Source of the DNA: JAIOSM01 sp964593725
GTDB lineage: Bacteria; Desulfobacterota; Desulfobacteria; Desulfobacterales; Desulfobacteraceae
Length of the DNA: 64,000 nucleotides
Direction of reading: 5' to 3'
Assembly (NCBI GenBank): GCA_964593725.1
Contig: CAZQJS010000001.1
Coordinates: forward strand, 1-64,000
The position numbers and the translations under genes are program-made. Positions 1-8,261 of the stretch are shown piece by piece. The notes beneath the pieces were generated by a model, which had not been told where the DNA came from, made no database searches, and saw only the letters and a list, made by a program, of their open reading frames with translations. Every line of letters starts with the position of its first letter. The first letter of the stretch is position 1.

Positions 1-145
1 ATATAACATTATTTGTTATTCCCAAAATATATACAGGATTTGCCATTATTATATTGAAGTACCAGATATGACACGTATTTTGACAGTACTTTTAAAAAAT
101 AACCACTGAGAATTGCTGATTGATTCTTTATTCAATTGATGGAAA
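1..145. other. AT-rich leader, no gene seen
   Basis: No open frame, RNA or clear promoter is recognisable in this short AT-rich stretch. It precedes the first gene and may continue an intergenic region from outside the window. Confidence 0.4.
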
Positions 146-1930
146 ATGGTATATTATTTTTATTTGAATAGATGGAGCAATGTATATAAAGTGAATAAAA
201 ATTTAGTTCCCTATGGATTTGGCATAAACCCTGATCTTGATGCATGGTATACTGTATTTTTTCTTGAAAATCATATTGATCATTATGCTTACCCTGCCAA
301 GGTCGGATCTCCCAAGCAGGTTGAATTCATGCTTAGTCTTGAAGAGGGAGAAAGATATTATCCCTGCTCTGATGAGATGTTCTGCTCAATTATGTCCAGG
401 GAAAATAATAAACTGACAAAAAAAGAATATGGATTGATCTTAAAAAAAATTTTAAAACTCATTGATGATCAGTCCTTTTCTGAACAGGAAAAAATTTTTT
501 TAAAATCTCTGATTGAAATTAAATATGAGCATGAGATAGAGCAGAATATTATTATTCCTTCAAGGCTTGAAAAGCGGCTGTATAAAATATTTCTAAGCAG
601 GACCCACATTGAAGATCCATTTGTAAAAACTAAGATTAAGAAGAATAAAAGAGCAGCAAATATCTTAAGTTCTGATAATTTTGACCAGGCTTTAAATTCA
701 TTTGATGATTCAATATTACTATCTTCTGATACATCCTTTGATACAATAATAAAAAAAATTAATAAAATAGTTCTTACAAGATATATTACCATGTTATCCC
801 TTGATTCATTCCTGGATCAAAGGCCTGGTTGTGAACTTACACATGATGATTTTATTAAAATTTTTAATACCAGGATAACCGGCCAGGGCCTTAAAGAATT
901 TTTAAAGCTGGTGAGTAAAAAAAAACAGAGGATCCTGTGGCTGAGCAATGAAGCAGGTGAGATAATTGCAGATCTTGCTTTAATTCAATATCTGACTAAA
1001 ATGGGTCATTCTGTTGTTATCAGTGTCAAAGAGAGTCCGTATTTTTCAAAAGTATCACTTGCTGATGCAAAAAGTGACCCTGTATTATCCAGAGAACTTA
1101 AGGCGGCACACTTTATATATGGCAAAGCTTTAAGTAAAAATGACCTTATGAAAAATTTTAAACTTAATAACAATATATATATAATATCTGACGGCACCAA
1201 AGAGAGCCTCAATCTATTACTTGTATCCACTACGTTCTCCAGGGTTTTCAAAGAAGTCAACTTTGTAGTTTCCAGGGGTGCTGTCCAGAAAAGACGTCTT
1301 ATTGATTCCCATTTTAAGTTTACCCAGGATATAATTAATATATATCTGGACAATAATAATGTTTGTATATCTTTTAAACCAAAATCCAGCAAATGTATTC
1401 GATTCTCCCATCAGGAGCTTGAAGAGAAGGCACAACTGATTATTGATCAGATGAAAGCTGCAAAACAGGAAAATATGACGGTCATGTTTTACAGTGGAAT
1501 CATTGGATCCATCCCGGGTAAGATTGATATGGCAAAGAAAATTATGTCAACATTTATTAAGTACCTTGAGCAGGAATTTTCAAATCTTTTTGTAATAAAC
1601 CCATCCAGCTATTATGAGCCTGGCATGGACGCTGATGATCTTATGTATATGTGGGAAATAGTACAAAAAAGCGGATTGATAGATATCTGGAGATTTCAGA
1701 CTGTTGGAGATATAAGCAAATCCTTTGAACTATTAAATATGGAAGTACCTCCCGAGTGGATTGGTAAGGATTCAACATATAGCACAGGATGTACAAAGGA
1801 AATAAAAATAGCCAGGGAAGTGTTAAAAATGAATCCTGAGATGCAGTTGATAGGACCGTCAATTGATAAATTCATGAGGAGGGATGAGTATGGTGTTGGA
1901 AGTATGTATGACCAGAGGTTGGTATTATAA
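146..1930 (+). CDS. DUF89/ARMT1-like protein of unknown function
   Basis: Not firmly recognised. Residues about 263-280 read ILWLSNEAGEIIADLALI, followed by a GHSVVISVKESPYF segment. This resembles the signature of the DUF89 (ARMT1-like, metal-dependent damage-control phosphatase) family, whose usual motif is DNAGE with a downstream Asp and a Lys. Here the metal-binding Asp-Asn pair appears as Asn-Glu, so activity is uncertain. The N-terminal 240 residues are mostly helical and unassigned. There is no signal peptide. The ATG at 146 has only a GGA three bases upstream; the in-frame GTG at 191, behind GGAG at 174-177, is a credible alternative and removes 15 residues. The stop overlaps the start of the NifU-like gene (TAATG), so the two are translationally coupled, which suggests a link to Fe-S or metal handling. 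That link is inference. Confidence 0.5.
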   Translation: MVYYFYLNRWSNVYKVNKNLVPYGFGINPDLDAWYTVFFLENHIDHYAYPAKVGSPKQVEFMLSLEEGERYYPCSDEMFCSIMSRENNKLTKKEYGLILKKILKLIDDQSFSEQEKIFLKSLIEIKYEHEIEQNIIIPSRLEKRLYKIFLSRTHIEDPFVKTKIKKNKRAANILSSDNFDQALNSFDDSILLSSDTSFDTIIKKINKIVLTRYITMLSLDSFLDQRPGCELTHDDFIKIFNTRITGQGLKEFLKLVSKKKQRILWLSNEAGEIIADLALIQYLTKMGHSVVISVKESPYFSKVSLADAKSDPVLSRELKAAHFIYGKALSKNDLMKNFKLNNNIYIISDGTKESLNLLLVSTTFSRVFKEVNFVVSRGAVQKRRLIDSHFKFTQDIINIYLDNNNVCISFKPKSSKCIRFSHQELEEKAQLIIDQMKAAKQENMTVMFYSGIIGSIPGKIDMAKKIMSTFIKYLEQEFSNLFVINPSSYYEPGMDADDLMYMWEIVQKSGLIDIWRFQTVGDISKSFELLNMEVPPEWIGKDSTYSTGCTKEIKIAREVLKMNPEMQLIGPSIDKFMRRDEYGVGSMYDQRLVL

Positions 1931-2361
1931 TGGATTTCAGAGAATTGAAATATAGAAAATTAGAAGGTATGAAGCGTGATCCTGAAGAATTTAGTTTCTG
2001 GAACGATCACTCCCTTGAATTTCTTGAGATGGCTATGAAGAGGGATTTTCAGGAAAGAATACAGAATCCCGACGGATATGGCATAAGAAAAGGTGAATGT
2101 GGTGATATTGTGGAATTTTTTCTCATGGTTGAAAAGGATGTATTAAAAACAATTTCATATGAGATTCAGGGCTGCCTAAATACCCATGCATGCGCCAATA
2201 CAATTATTAAATTTGCACTGGGCCGAACAATAACCAGGGCATGGGAGATTAAGCACGAGAACATAATTAAATATCTTAAGACGTTACCTGAGGCTGAACA
2301 TCACTGTGCTGAACTTGCAGCAGGAGCTTTTTATCTTGCATTAAAGGATATTTCTTCTTAA
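1930..2361 (+). CDS. NifU/IscU-like iron-sulfur cluster scaffold protein
   Basis: A 143-residue protein matching the NifU N-terminal/IscU scaffold family, which assembles Fe-S clusters for transfer to apoproteins in the cytoplasm. The three canonical cluster ligands are visible: C57 in GECGD (with the conserved Asp59), C82 in the GCLNTHACA segment, and C126 in the EHHCAELA segment near the C-terminus. The first 45 residues are longer than in a minimal IscU and are unlike it. The gene overlaps the stop of the DUF89-like gene by one base, so the pair forms an operon. No IscS/NifS cysteine desulfurase is nearby. It converges on tRNA-Arg. The fold is confident; which target it serves is unknown. 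Confidence 0.85.
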   Translation: MDFRELKYRKLEGMKRDPEEFSFWNDHSLEFLEMAMKRDFQERIQNPDGYGIRKGECGDIVEFFLMVEKDVLKTISYEIQGCLNTHACANTIIKFALGRTITRAWEIKHENIIKYLKTLPEAEHHCAELAAGAFYLALKDISS

Positions 2362-2375
2362 ATTTTTTCAGAAAG

Positions 2376-2452
2376 TGGCGCGCCCGGAGAGATTCGAACT
2401 CCCGACCCCCTGATTCGTAGTCAGGTGCTCTATCCAGCTGAGCCACGGGCGC
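2376..2452 (-). tRNA. tRNA-Arg (anticodon ACG)
   Basis: The minus strand folds as a full cloverleaf. The 7-bp acceptor GCGCCCG/CGGGCGC, the D-arm GCTCAGCTGGATAGAGC, an anticodon stem CCTGA/TCAGG with loop CTACGAA (ACG at positions 34-36), and a T-arm containing GTTCGAATC are all present. The 3' CCA is encoded. ACG, read as ICG after deamination, decodes CGU/CGC/CGA. Confidence 0.97.
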
Positions 2453-2465
2453 GTGAAACAAATGC

Positions 2466-2496
2466 ATTATATACCAGTCTTTCCAGGACAATTCAA
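2466..2496 (-). promoter_or_regulatory. Sigma70-type promoter for tRNA-Arg
   Basis: On the minus strand TTGAAT (2491-2496) is followed after 17 bases by TATATA, which runs on as TATATAAT (2466-2473). It lies just upstream of the tRNA 5' end. Confidence 0.6.
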
Positions 2497-2559
2497 GTTT
2501 TTTCTTTGAGGCAATGCAAGGGATAAATAAAATATACCAGAAAAATATGATAAATAAAT

Positions 2560-3576
2560 TCAGGCAGTATCTCTATTTTCTTCAACTGCATGGCAGGCTA
2601 TCTGAGTGCCGTCTTTAAGGGTATTAAACTTTGGTATCTCAGTTCTGCACCTTTTATCTGCGTAGACACATCTTTCATGGAAAACGCAGCCAGGAGGCAG
2701 ATTTACAGGTGTAGGCACCTCTCCTTTGAGTTTAATATGTTTGGCTGCTGTATCACCAATTTTTGGTATGGCACTTATCAGGGCTTTAGTATATGGATGT
2801 CTGGGGTTTTTAAAAAGGGTTTCAGCGTCTGCAAGTTCACACAGGGTTCCTAAGTACATTACTGCGACCCTGGTACTGATATGTTGCACAACAGATAAAT
2901 CATGGGTGATGAACAGGTAGGTAAGACCTCGATCCCGGCCTGCATCCATGAGCAGGTTTAAAATCTGGGCCTGTATTGATACATCAAGGGCTGATACAGG
3001 TTCATCTGCGACTATCAGTTCAGGGTCGAGGATTAATCCCCTGGCAATACTGATTCTTTGTCTCTGGCCGCCTGAGAACTCATGGGGAAATCGTTTTGAC
3101 CAGGAAGGATCAACACCAACCTGTTCCATAACCTTTTTAATCTTTTTATTAACGTCAATACTGCTCATACGGGGGTTATGGAATCGTAATGGCTCTTCTA
3201 AGGTTCTCTGGACAGTTTTTCTGGGGTTTAAAGATGCATATGGATCTTGAAATATCATCTGCATTTTTCTTCTATAAGGCAGCATTTTTTTATGGGTTAA
3301 ATTGTCTATCCTCACACCATTATAAAGGATTCTGCCTGAATTTGGATTGTAAAGACCCATAATAACTCTTGCCAATGTGGATTTTCCACAGCCGCTTTCT
3401 CCTACAACACTTAAAGTTTCTCCTTTTTTCAATGACAAAGAAACATTATTTACAGCCTTTACTGTGGTCTTTTCTAATTTAAATCTGAAATTTTTAAACC
3501 GTATCTGGTCAAGCAGTCCGCCTGAAATATCGAAATGCTTTACAATTTGTTCTATTTCAAGAATAGGTTCTGTCAT
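2560..3576 (-). CDS. Oligopeptide/dipeptide ABC transporter ATP-binding protein (OppF/DppF type)
   Basis: One of two cytoplasmic ATPases powering a peptide/nickel-class importer. Visible are Walker A GESGCGKST, the Q-loop in QMIFQDPYASLNPRKT, the ABC signature FSGGQRQRISIARG, Walker B LIVADEP with SALDVS, the switch His in LFITHDLSVV, and the C-terminal oligopeptide-transporter extension with its Cys-rich PPGCVFHERC segment. The frame opens at 3606, but the ATG at 3576 (MTEPILEI) is preferred: it follows the stop of the partner ATPase gene by two bases and has a GGGAAA-type ribosome site. It is the last gene of the five-gene operon. The substrate (di-/oligopeptide or nickel) cannot be read from an ATPase. 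Confidence 0.93.
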   Translation of the reverse strand: MTEPILEIEQIVKHFDISGGLLDQIRFKNFRFKLEKTTVKAVNNVSLSLKKGETLSVVGESGCGKSTLARVIMGLYNPNSGRILYNGVRIDNLTHKKMLPYRRKMQMIFQDPYASLNPRKTVQRTLEEPLRFHNPRMSSIDVNKKIKKVMEQVGVDPSWSKRFPHEFSGGQRQRISIARGLILDPELIVADEPVSALDVSIQAQILNLLMDAGRDRGLTYLFITHDLSVVQHISTRVAVMYLGTLCELADAETLFKNPRHPYTKALISAIPKIGDTAAKHIKLKGEVPTPVNLPPGCVFHERCVYADKRCRTEIPKFNTLKDGTQIACHAVEENRDTA

Positions 3577-3578
3577 AT

Positions 3579-4550
3579 TTAAGATTTCCCTTGTATCATG
3601 TGACACGCAACTTTTGTATCCCCATAAGTTTTCTTAAGTTTTGGAATTATTTCATAGCAGATTTTATCTTTTTCATTGCATCTTGGGTTAAATGCACAAC
3701 CAGGTGGTATCTTGGAAAGAGTGGGCATCATACCGGGAATCTGTGCAAGTTTTTCTCCAGGTGTTATTATTCCTGGAATAGATCGTATGAGGCCCTTAGT
3801 ATAAGGGTGCCTGGGATTATTTATAACTTCCCTGGTTGAACCTGTTTCAATAATCTTGCCTGCATACATTACTGCAATTTTTTCCGTAACCTGGGATACA
3901 ACTGCAAGATCATGGGTAATTAAAATAAGGGCCATATTGTCAGTGGCACAGAGTTCCTGCAAAAGATCCATGATTTCAGCCTGGATTGTAACGTCAAGGG
4001 CAGTTGTAGGTTCATCTGCAATAATTATCTGGGGATCTGTAAGAAGAGCAATGGCAATAATAATTCTCTGGCGCATACCCCCGGACAGTTCATGGGGGTA
4101 TTGATCAAGTCTTTTTTCAGGCGATGGAATCTGAACTTTTTTTAATTTTTGAAGAGCAATCTCTCTTGCCATGCTTTTAGAAATGTTTTGATGGGCAAGC
4201 AGTGTTTCAATCATTTGAAATCCAATGGTAAAAACAGGATTTAAAGTCATCATTGGATCCTGAAAAATCATACTGATTTGATTACCACGTATCTGCCGCA
4301 TTTTTTCATCGGAAAATGAGCTGATTGTATGACCATTAAAAACAATTCTCCCTTTGGAGATATACCCTGGCTTGCTGATAAGATTAATGATTGAAAAACC
4401 TGTAACAGACTTACCTGCACCGCTCTCTCCAACAAGGCCTAATTTTTCTCCTTTTTTTAAAGTCAGATTTACATTATTAATGGCAGTAATACTGCCTGTT
4501 CTTAAGGCAAACTTAACTTCAAGATTCTGGATGTCTAATAAAAGGGTCAT
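3579..4550 (-). CDS. Oligopeptide/dipeptide ABC transporter ATP-binding protein (OppD/DppD type)
   Basis: The second ATPase of the peptide-class importer, 323 residues. Walker A GESGAGKSVTG, Q-loop ISMIFQDPMMTLNP, signature LSGGMRQRIIIAIAL, Walker B IIIADEPTTALDVT and ILITHDLAVV are in canonical order. The family C-terminal segment PPGCAFNPRCNEKDKIC, which in some homologues binds an Fe-S cluster, is present. It lies 12 bases after the DppC-type permease gene and two bases before the OppF-type gene. Paired OppD/OppF ATPases form a heterodimer on the permease pair. Confidence 0.93.
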   Translation of the reverse strand: MTLLLDIQNLEVKFALRTGSITAINNVNLTLKKGEKLGLVGESGAGKSVTGFSIINLISKPGYISKGRIVFNGHTISSFSDEKMRQIRGNQISMIFQDPMMTLNPVFTIGFQMIETLLAHQNISKSMAREIALQKLKKVQIPSPEKRLDQYPHELSGGMRQRIIIAIALLTDPQIIIADEPTTALDVTIQAEIMDLLQELCATDNMALILITHDLAVVSQVTEKIAVMYAGKIIETGSTREVINNPRHPYTKGLIRSIPGIITPGEKLAQIPGMMPTLSKIPPGCAFNPRCNEKDKICYEIIPKLKKTYGDTKVACHMIQGKS

Positions 4551-4562
4551 TGTTTAACAACT

Positions 4563-5483
4563 CTATCCTTTATAAAGTTTTGGGTTAAGTACATCTCTCA
4601 GCCAGTCGCCAAGAAGATTAATGGCAAGAACAAAAACAATGAGCAATATGCCGGGAAATATTGTAATCCACCAGGAACCTGAGAAAATATAATCAAAACC
4701 AGACTTAATAAGAGAGCCTAAAGATGGCATGGTAACAGGCATACCAAGGCCAAGAAAAGAGAGGGCAGCTTCGCTCATGATCGCATTTGCAACCTGTATG
4801 GTTGAGATTACCATTAATGAGGTAAGAGAGTTTGGAAGAACATGCCTGACCATGATAACAGGCTTTGATAACCCGATAATTTTAGCTGCTTCAACATATT
4901 CTTTGTTTTTTTCTCTCATTACAGATGCTCGAATGGTTCTTGCATACATGGGCCATTCTGCAAAACCTATTATTAAGATTAAAAGCGGAATAGCAAGTTG
5001 TTCATACCTGGCAATACCGAAAATAATCTGAAATACAGCACCAACCAGAATTGCGAGCATCAGATAGGGAAAGGAGAACTGAATATCAGCAATTCTCATT
5101 AAAACAGCATCAATTCTTCCGCCAAGGAATCCAGCTGACAGGCCCATTATTATTCCAAGAACAGCCTGAAGTGTAACAGCACCAATACCGATCATGATAG
5201 AAGTTCTGAGTCCATAGAGCATGGTTGAAAGCATATCCCTTCCCATGTTATCAGTACCAAGTGGGAAGGCTGCTTCTCCACCCTGGATCCAGGCAGGAGG
5301 AATCTCGGAATTCATAATATCAATATTGTTTGCATCATAGGGATTCATAGGGGATATTAATGGCGCTGTGATGGCAAGTACTATAAAAATCACAATAGCA
5401 ATGAAACTTGCCACTGCAATCTTATCTCTTTTAAAACTATAGAGAAAATAGGATTCCTGAAATTTTTTCAATGAGCTCTTCAT
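4563..5483 (-). CDS. Peptide ABC transporter permease (DppC/OppC type)
   Basis: Inner-membrane permease subunit of 306 residues. The N-terminal cytoplasmic stretch and first membrane helix (residues about 22-45) are followed by the periplasmic NPYDANN region typical of OppC/DppC, then the BPD_transp domain with five further helices. The EAA loop reads EYVEAAKIIGLSKPVIMVRHVLPN, with the conserved Glu-Ala-Ala and Gly that contact the ATPases. The start overlaps the DppB stop by four bases (ATGA), indicating translational coupling. Confidence 0.93.
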   Translation of the reverse strand: MKSSLKKFQESYFLYSFKRDKIAVASFIAIVIFIVLAITAPLISPMNPYDANNIDIMNSEIPPAWIQGGEAAFPLGTDNMGRDMLSTMLYGLRTSIMIGIGAVTLQAVLGIIMGLSAGFLGGRIDAVLMRIADIQFSFPYLMLAILVGAVFQIIFGIARYEQLAIPLLILIIGFAEWPMYARTIRASVMREKNKEYVEAAKIIGLSKPVIMVRHVLPNSLTSLMVISTIQVANAIMSEAALSFLGLGMPVTMPSLGSLIKSGFDYIFSGSWWITIFPGILLIVFVLAINLLGDWLRDVLNPKLYKG

Positions 5484-6463
5484 TTTGTTCCTGCAATTCT
5501 TACCGTGGGGTTAATAAATCCATAGAAGATATCAACCACAGTATTAACCAATACAAATACACTTGCTACAATAACAAGGTATGCAATTAACAGTGAGATG
5601 TCTGCACGTTGTATTGCCTCTAAAAACATAAATCCCATTCCCTGCCATTGAAAAACAGTTTCTGTAAGTATTGTAAAAGCAAACATAATACCAATTTGAA
5701 GGCCAAAGACCGTGACTACAGGCAAAAGAGTGTTTTTAAAGGCGTGCACAAGCCAGATACGCATGGGGGATAATCCCTTTGCCCATGCATATTTAATATA
5801 TTCGGTTTCAAGAACTTCCATCATTTCGGACCGTATAAGGCGTATGAACAACGGAAGCATTATGGAAGCAAGGGATATACATGGCAGTACAAGATGTTTT
5901 AACCCGTCTATGGTAAAAAAGCCTGAGTTCCAGTAACCATTATTAAACACATCAATGGTTTCTCCTCTGCCATAGGATGGCAGCCAGCCTAAGGTTACGG
6001 CAAAGAGGTAAATAAACATAATAGCAGTTAAGAAAACAGGAATTGACACCCCAAGTGTTGAAAAGCCCATGATAAATCTGGAAAATAAGTGTCGTGGTTT
6101 AAGTGCGGCAAATACACCAAGGGGTAAAGAAATGAGAATAATTATTAAAGCCGCACCTATAACCAGTTCTATGGTTGCAGGGGCATGTTTTGTAATTACC
6201 TCAAGGCAGGGTTTTCTATAAATAAGAGAAGTACCAAAATCGCCATGGAGAACATTCTTAACAAATCGTGTATACTGGGTAAAAAAAGGGTCATTTAAAC
6301 CAAGCTTGTCAGCAATTTCTGCTCTTTCCTCAGGGGTGACTCTTTCTCCCACAAGGTCACGGACAGGATCGCCGATCCTGCTCTTAATGGAAAAACCAAT
6401 AAGACTTATTACCAGCATGACCATTATTGCCTGGAGAGTTCTTCTGATTATGAATGCAAGCAT
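5480..6463 (-). CDS. Peptide ABC transporter permease (DppB/OppB type)
   Basis: Inner-membrane permease of 327 residues starting MLAFIIRRTLQAI, the usual OppB/DppB opening, with the first helix at once and the family segment around GDPVRDLVGERVTPEE in the periplasm. The EAA loop reads YIKYAWAKGLSPMRIWLVHAFKN. It has about six helices. It follows the binding-protein gene across a 91-base spacer that holds a stem-loop (6494-6522), so it may be expressed at a lower level than the binding protein. Confidence 0.93.
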   Translation of the reverse strand: MLAFIIRRTLQAIMVMLVISLIGFSIKSRIGDPVRDLVGERVTPEERAEIADKLGLNDPFFTQYTRFVKNVLHGDFGTSLIYRKPCLEVITKHAPATIELVIGAALIIILISLPLGVFAALKPRHLFSRFIMGFSTLGVSIPVFLTAIMFIYLFAVTLGWLPSYGRGETIDVFNNGYWNSGFFTIDGLKHLVLPCISLASIMLPLFIRLIRSEMMEVLETEYIKYAWAKGLSPMRIWLVHAFKNTLLPVVTVFGLQIGIMFAFTILTETVFQWQGMGFMFLEAIQRADISLLIAYLVIVASVFVLVNTVVDIFYGFINPTVRIAGTK

Positions 6464-6493
6464 AAAATTTTTCTTGTATTGTATTGATTTTAA

Positions 6494-6522
6494 AAACCAG
6501 GGGCAATGGAAGCCCCTGGTTT
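6494..6522 (-). terminator. Intercistronic stem-loop (attenuator-like) between binding protein and permease genes
   Basis: An 11-bp inverted repeat, AAACCAGGGGC / GCCCCTGGTTT with a 7-base loop, lies between the binding-protein gene and dppB. On the transcribed minus strand it is followed by a short T-run, so it resembles an intrinsic terminator. Such hairpins commonly give partial read-through or protect the upstream mRNA, raising binding protein relative to permease. Confidence 0.7.
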
Positions 6523-6554
6523 AATCATGTCCATCTGTTTATATCTGATTTTTC

Positions 6555-8111
6555 CTATTTAATTACAAGGTCACCAAAATAAGGGAAGTTCAGAGCATTA
6601 ACAATGGGTTCAATTTTAACATTCTTCTTTGCTGCATAGGAGTGGTTCTGCCAGTGAAATGGCAGAAAAGCAGCATCATCATAGAGAATCTGTTCAACTT
6701 GTTTGAGCATTTCAGCTCTTTTTTTAAGATCAGTTTCAGATTGTGCAGCAATTACAAGTTCATCAACTTTCTGGTTACAGTATGCACCACTGTTATATTG
6801 GCCATATCCTGTTTTCTGGTCATAACACATGGTCAAAAACTCTGAAAAGTTGCCTGAGTCTTCAGTATCTGAGTGCCAGCCAATCATCATCATATCAGCT
6901 GCTCTTTTATCAAATTCATCCCAGTACTGGGCTTTTGGCATGGTTTTAAGATTAACTTTGATTCCAATCTTACCAAGCATCTGGGCAGTTGCTTCAGCGA
7001 TCTTTGCATCATTAACATAACGGTCATTGGGTGCCATCATGGTAATCTGGAAACCTTTTTCATAACCTGCTGCCTTCATAAGAGCCTTGGCTTTTTTAAG
7101 ATCATATCTTGGTTTAAGGCTTTTTTTGTAACCGGCATATCCAACAGGACTCTGCTGGGCTGCAACTGAAGCAGTCCCTTTCATGATTTTTTTGACAATA
7201 CCTGCATTATTAACTGCATAACATATGGCATTTCTAACTCTGGGATCTTGAAACGCTTTAACACGATCCTGGTTCATTTGAAAAGTGATAATACGTCCAC
7301 CATTAAGTGTGACAAGGTCAACCTTTGGATCAGCTTCTATTCTTTTAAAATCAGTTGGTGGAACAGGAGAAATAAAATCAACATCACCTGAAAGAAGGGC
7401 AGCAACCCTTGTTGCATTTTCTTTAATGGGGGTAAGAATGATTTTATCAACATTACCAGGAGATTTTTTATCCCAGTAATCTTTAAAACGTACCATTTCA
7501 AGCACAACACCCTGTTCAAATTTTTTAACAATAAAGGGGCCTGTTCCTGATTCATTATCATTTGCAAAAGTGTGGGTAAATTTTACACAGGCATCTTTAG
7601 GTTTGCCGTTGGCATCGGTTCCAGTGTAGAATTTGCTGTCCATGGGGAAAATATAAGTTGCCATGTTCAGAAGGAGAGGGTAGGCTTTTTTAGTTTTAAT
7701 ATCCACAGTATAATCATCAACAATTGTTACACTTTCAAAGGGCTCAAATAATCCTTTAAAATCCACACTTTTTGTTAAACGATTAAAAGTCCATTGTACA
7801 TCCTTGGCAGTAAGAGTGTTGCCACTGTGAAATTTAACACCTTTATGAAGATAAAATCTGATTGTGAACTTATCAAGTCTTTTCCATTTTTCAGCCAGAC
7901 GGGGAACAATTTTATGATCTTTATTCCAGCGTACAAGTGGATCAAATACCCAGTGGGATAACTGAAGCATACCGCCTGAAAGCTGAACCTGGGGGTCAAG
8001 GGATACAGGATCTGCATCAAGTCCTACTTTCAAGGTTTTGGCGCTTGCTGTAAATGTGAAAGCCAGCACCATAAATAAACTTAAACATAATAAAATTAAT
8101 CTTTTCATCAT
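6555..8111 (-). CDS. Peptide ABC transporter substrate-binding protein (SBP family 5)
   Basis: Periplasmic binding protein of about 518 residues. Starting at the ATG-ATG at 8111/8108, behind AGGAG at six bases, it opens MMKRLILLCLSLFMVLAFTF with a signal peptide cut near TASA-KTLKVG. The open frame extends upstream to 8177, but that extension has no ribosome site and would bury the signal. Family-5 features include LDADPVSLDPQ at the mature N-terminus, DVQWTFNRL, GTGPFIVKKF, and the late DAAFLPFHW segment. It heads the five-gene importer operon. Ligand class (peptide, nickel-chelate or other) is unresolved. No Cys lipobox is seen, so it is probably soluble. Confidence 0.93.
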   Translation of the reverse strand: MMKRLILLCLSLFMVLAFTFTASAKTLKVGLDADPVSLDPQVQLSGGMLQLSHWVFDPLVRWNKDHKIVPRLAEKWKRLDKFTIRFYLHKGVKFHSGNTLTAKDVQWTFNRLTKSVDFKGLFEPFESVTIVDDYTVDIKTKKAYPLLLNMATYIFPMDSKFYTGTDANGKPKDACVKFTHTFANDNESGTGPFIVKKFEQGVVLEMVRFKDYWDKKSPGNVDKIILTPIKENATRVAALLSGDVDFISPVPPTDFKRIEADPKVDLVTLNGGRIITFQMNQDRVKAFQDPRVRNAICYAVNNAGIVKKIMKGTASVAAQQSPVGYAGYKKSLKPRYDLKKAKALMKAAGYEKGFQITMMAPNDRYVNDAKIAEATAQMLGKIGIKVNLKTMPKAQYWDEFDKRAADMMMIGWHSDTEDSGNFSEFLTMCYDQKTGYGQYNSGAYCNQKVDELVIAAQSETDLKKRAEMLKQVEQILYDDAAFLPFHWQNHSYAAKKNVKIEPIVNALNFPYFGDLVIK

Positions 8112-8261
8112 AAATTCTCCTAACAATAGTTTAATTACACCAAAGACTGCACCTAATATGATAATCTGAGCAGCCATAAATCCGTAAATATATTGATAGA
8201 ATGCTTATCAGAAATGTGGTTGCCGGTCAAGGAATATGTAAGCAAAATTTGTACAGGCAAA

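Noticed and set aside
1006..1435. Minus-strand open frames inside the DUF89-like gene
   Set aside because: They are antisense frames of an AT-rich gene without ribosome sites or family motifs.
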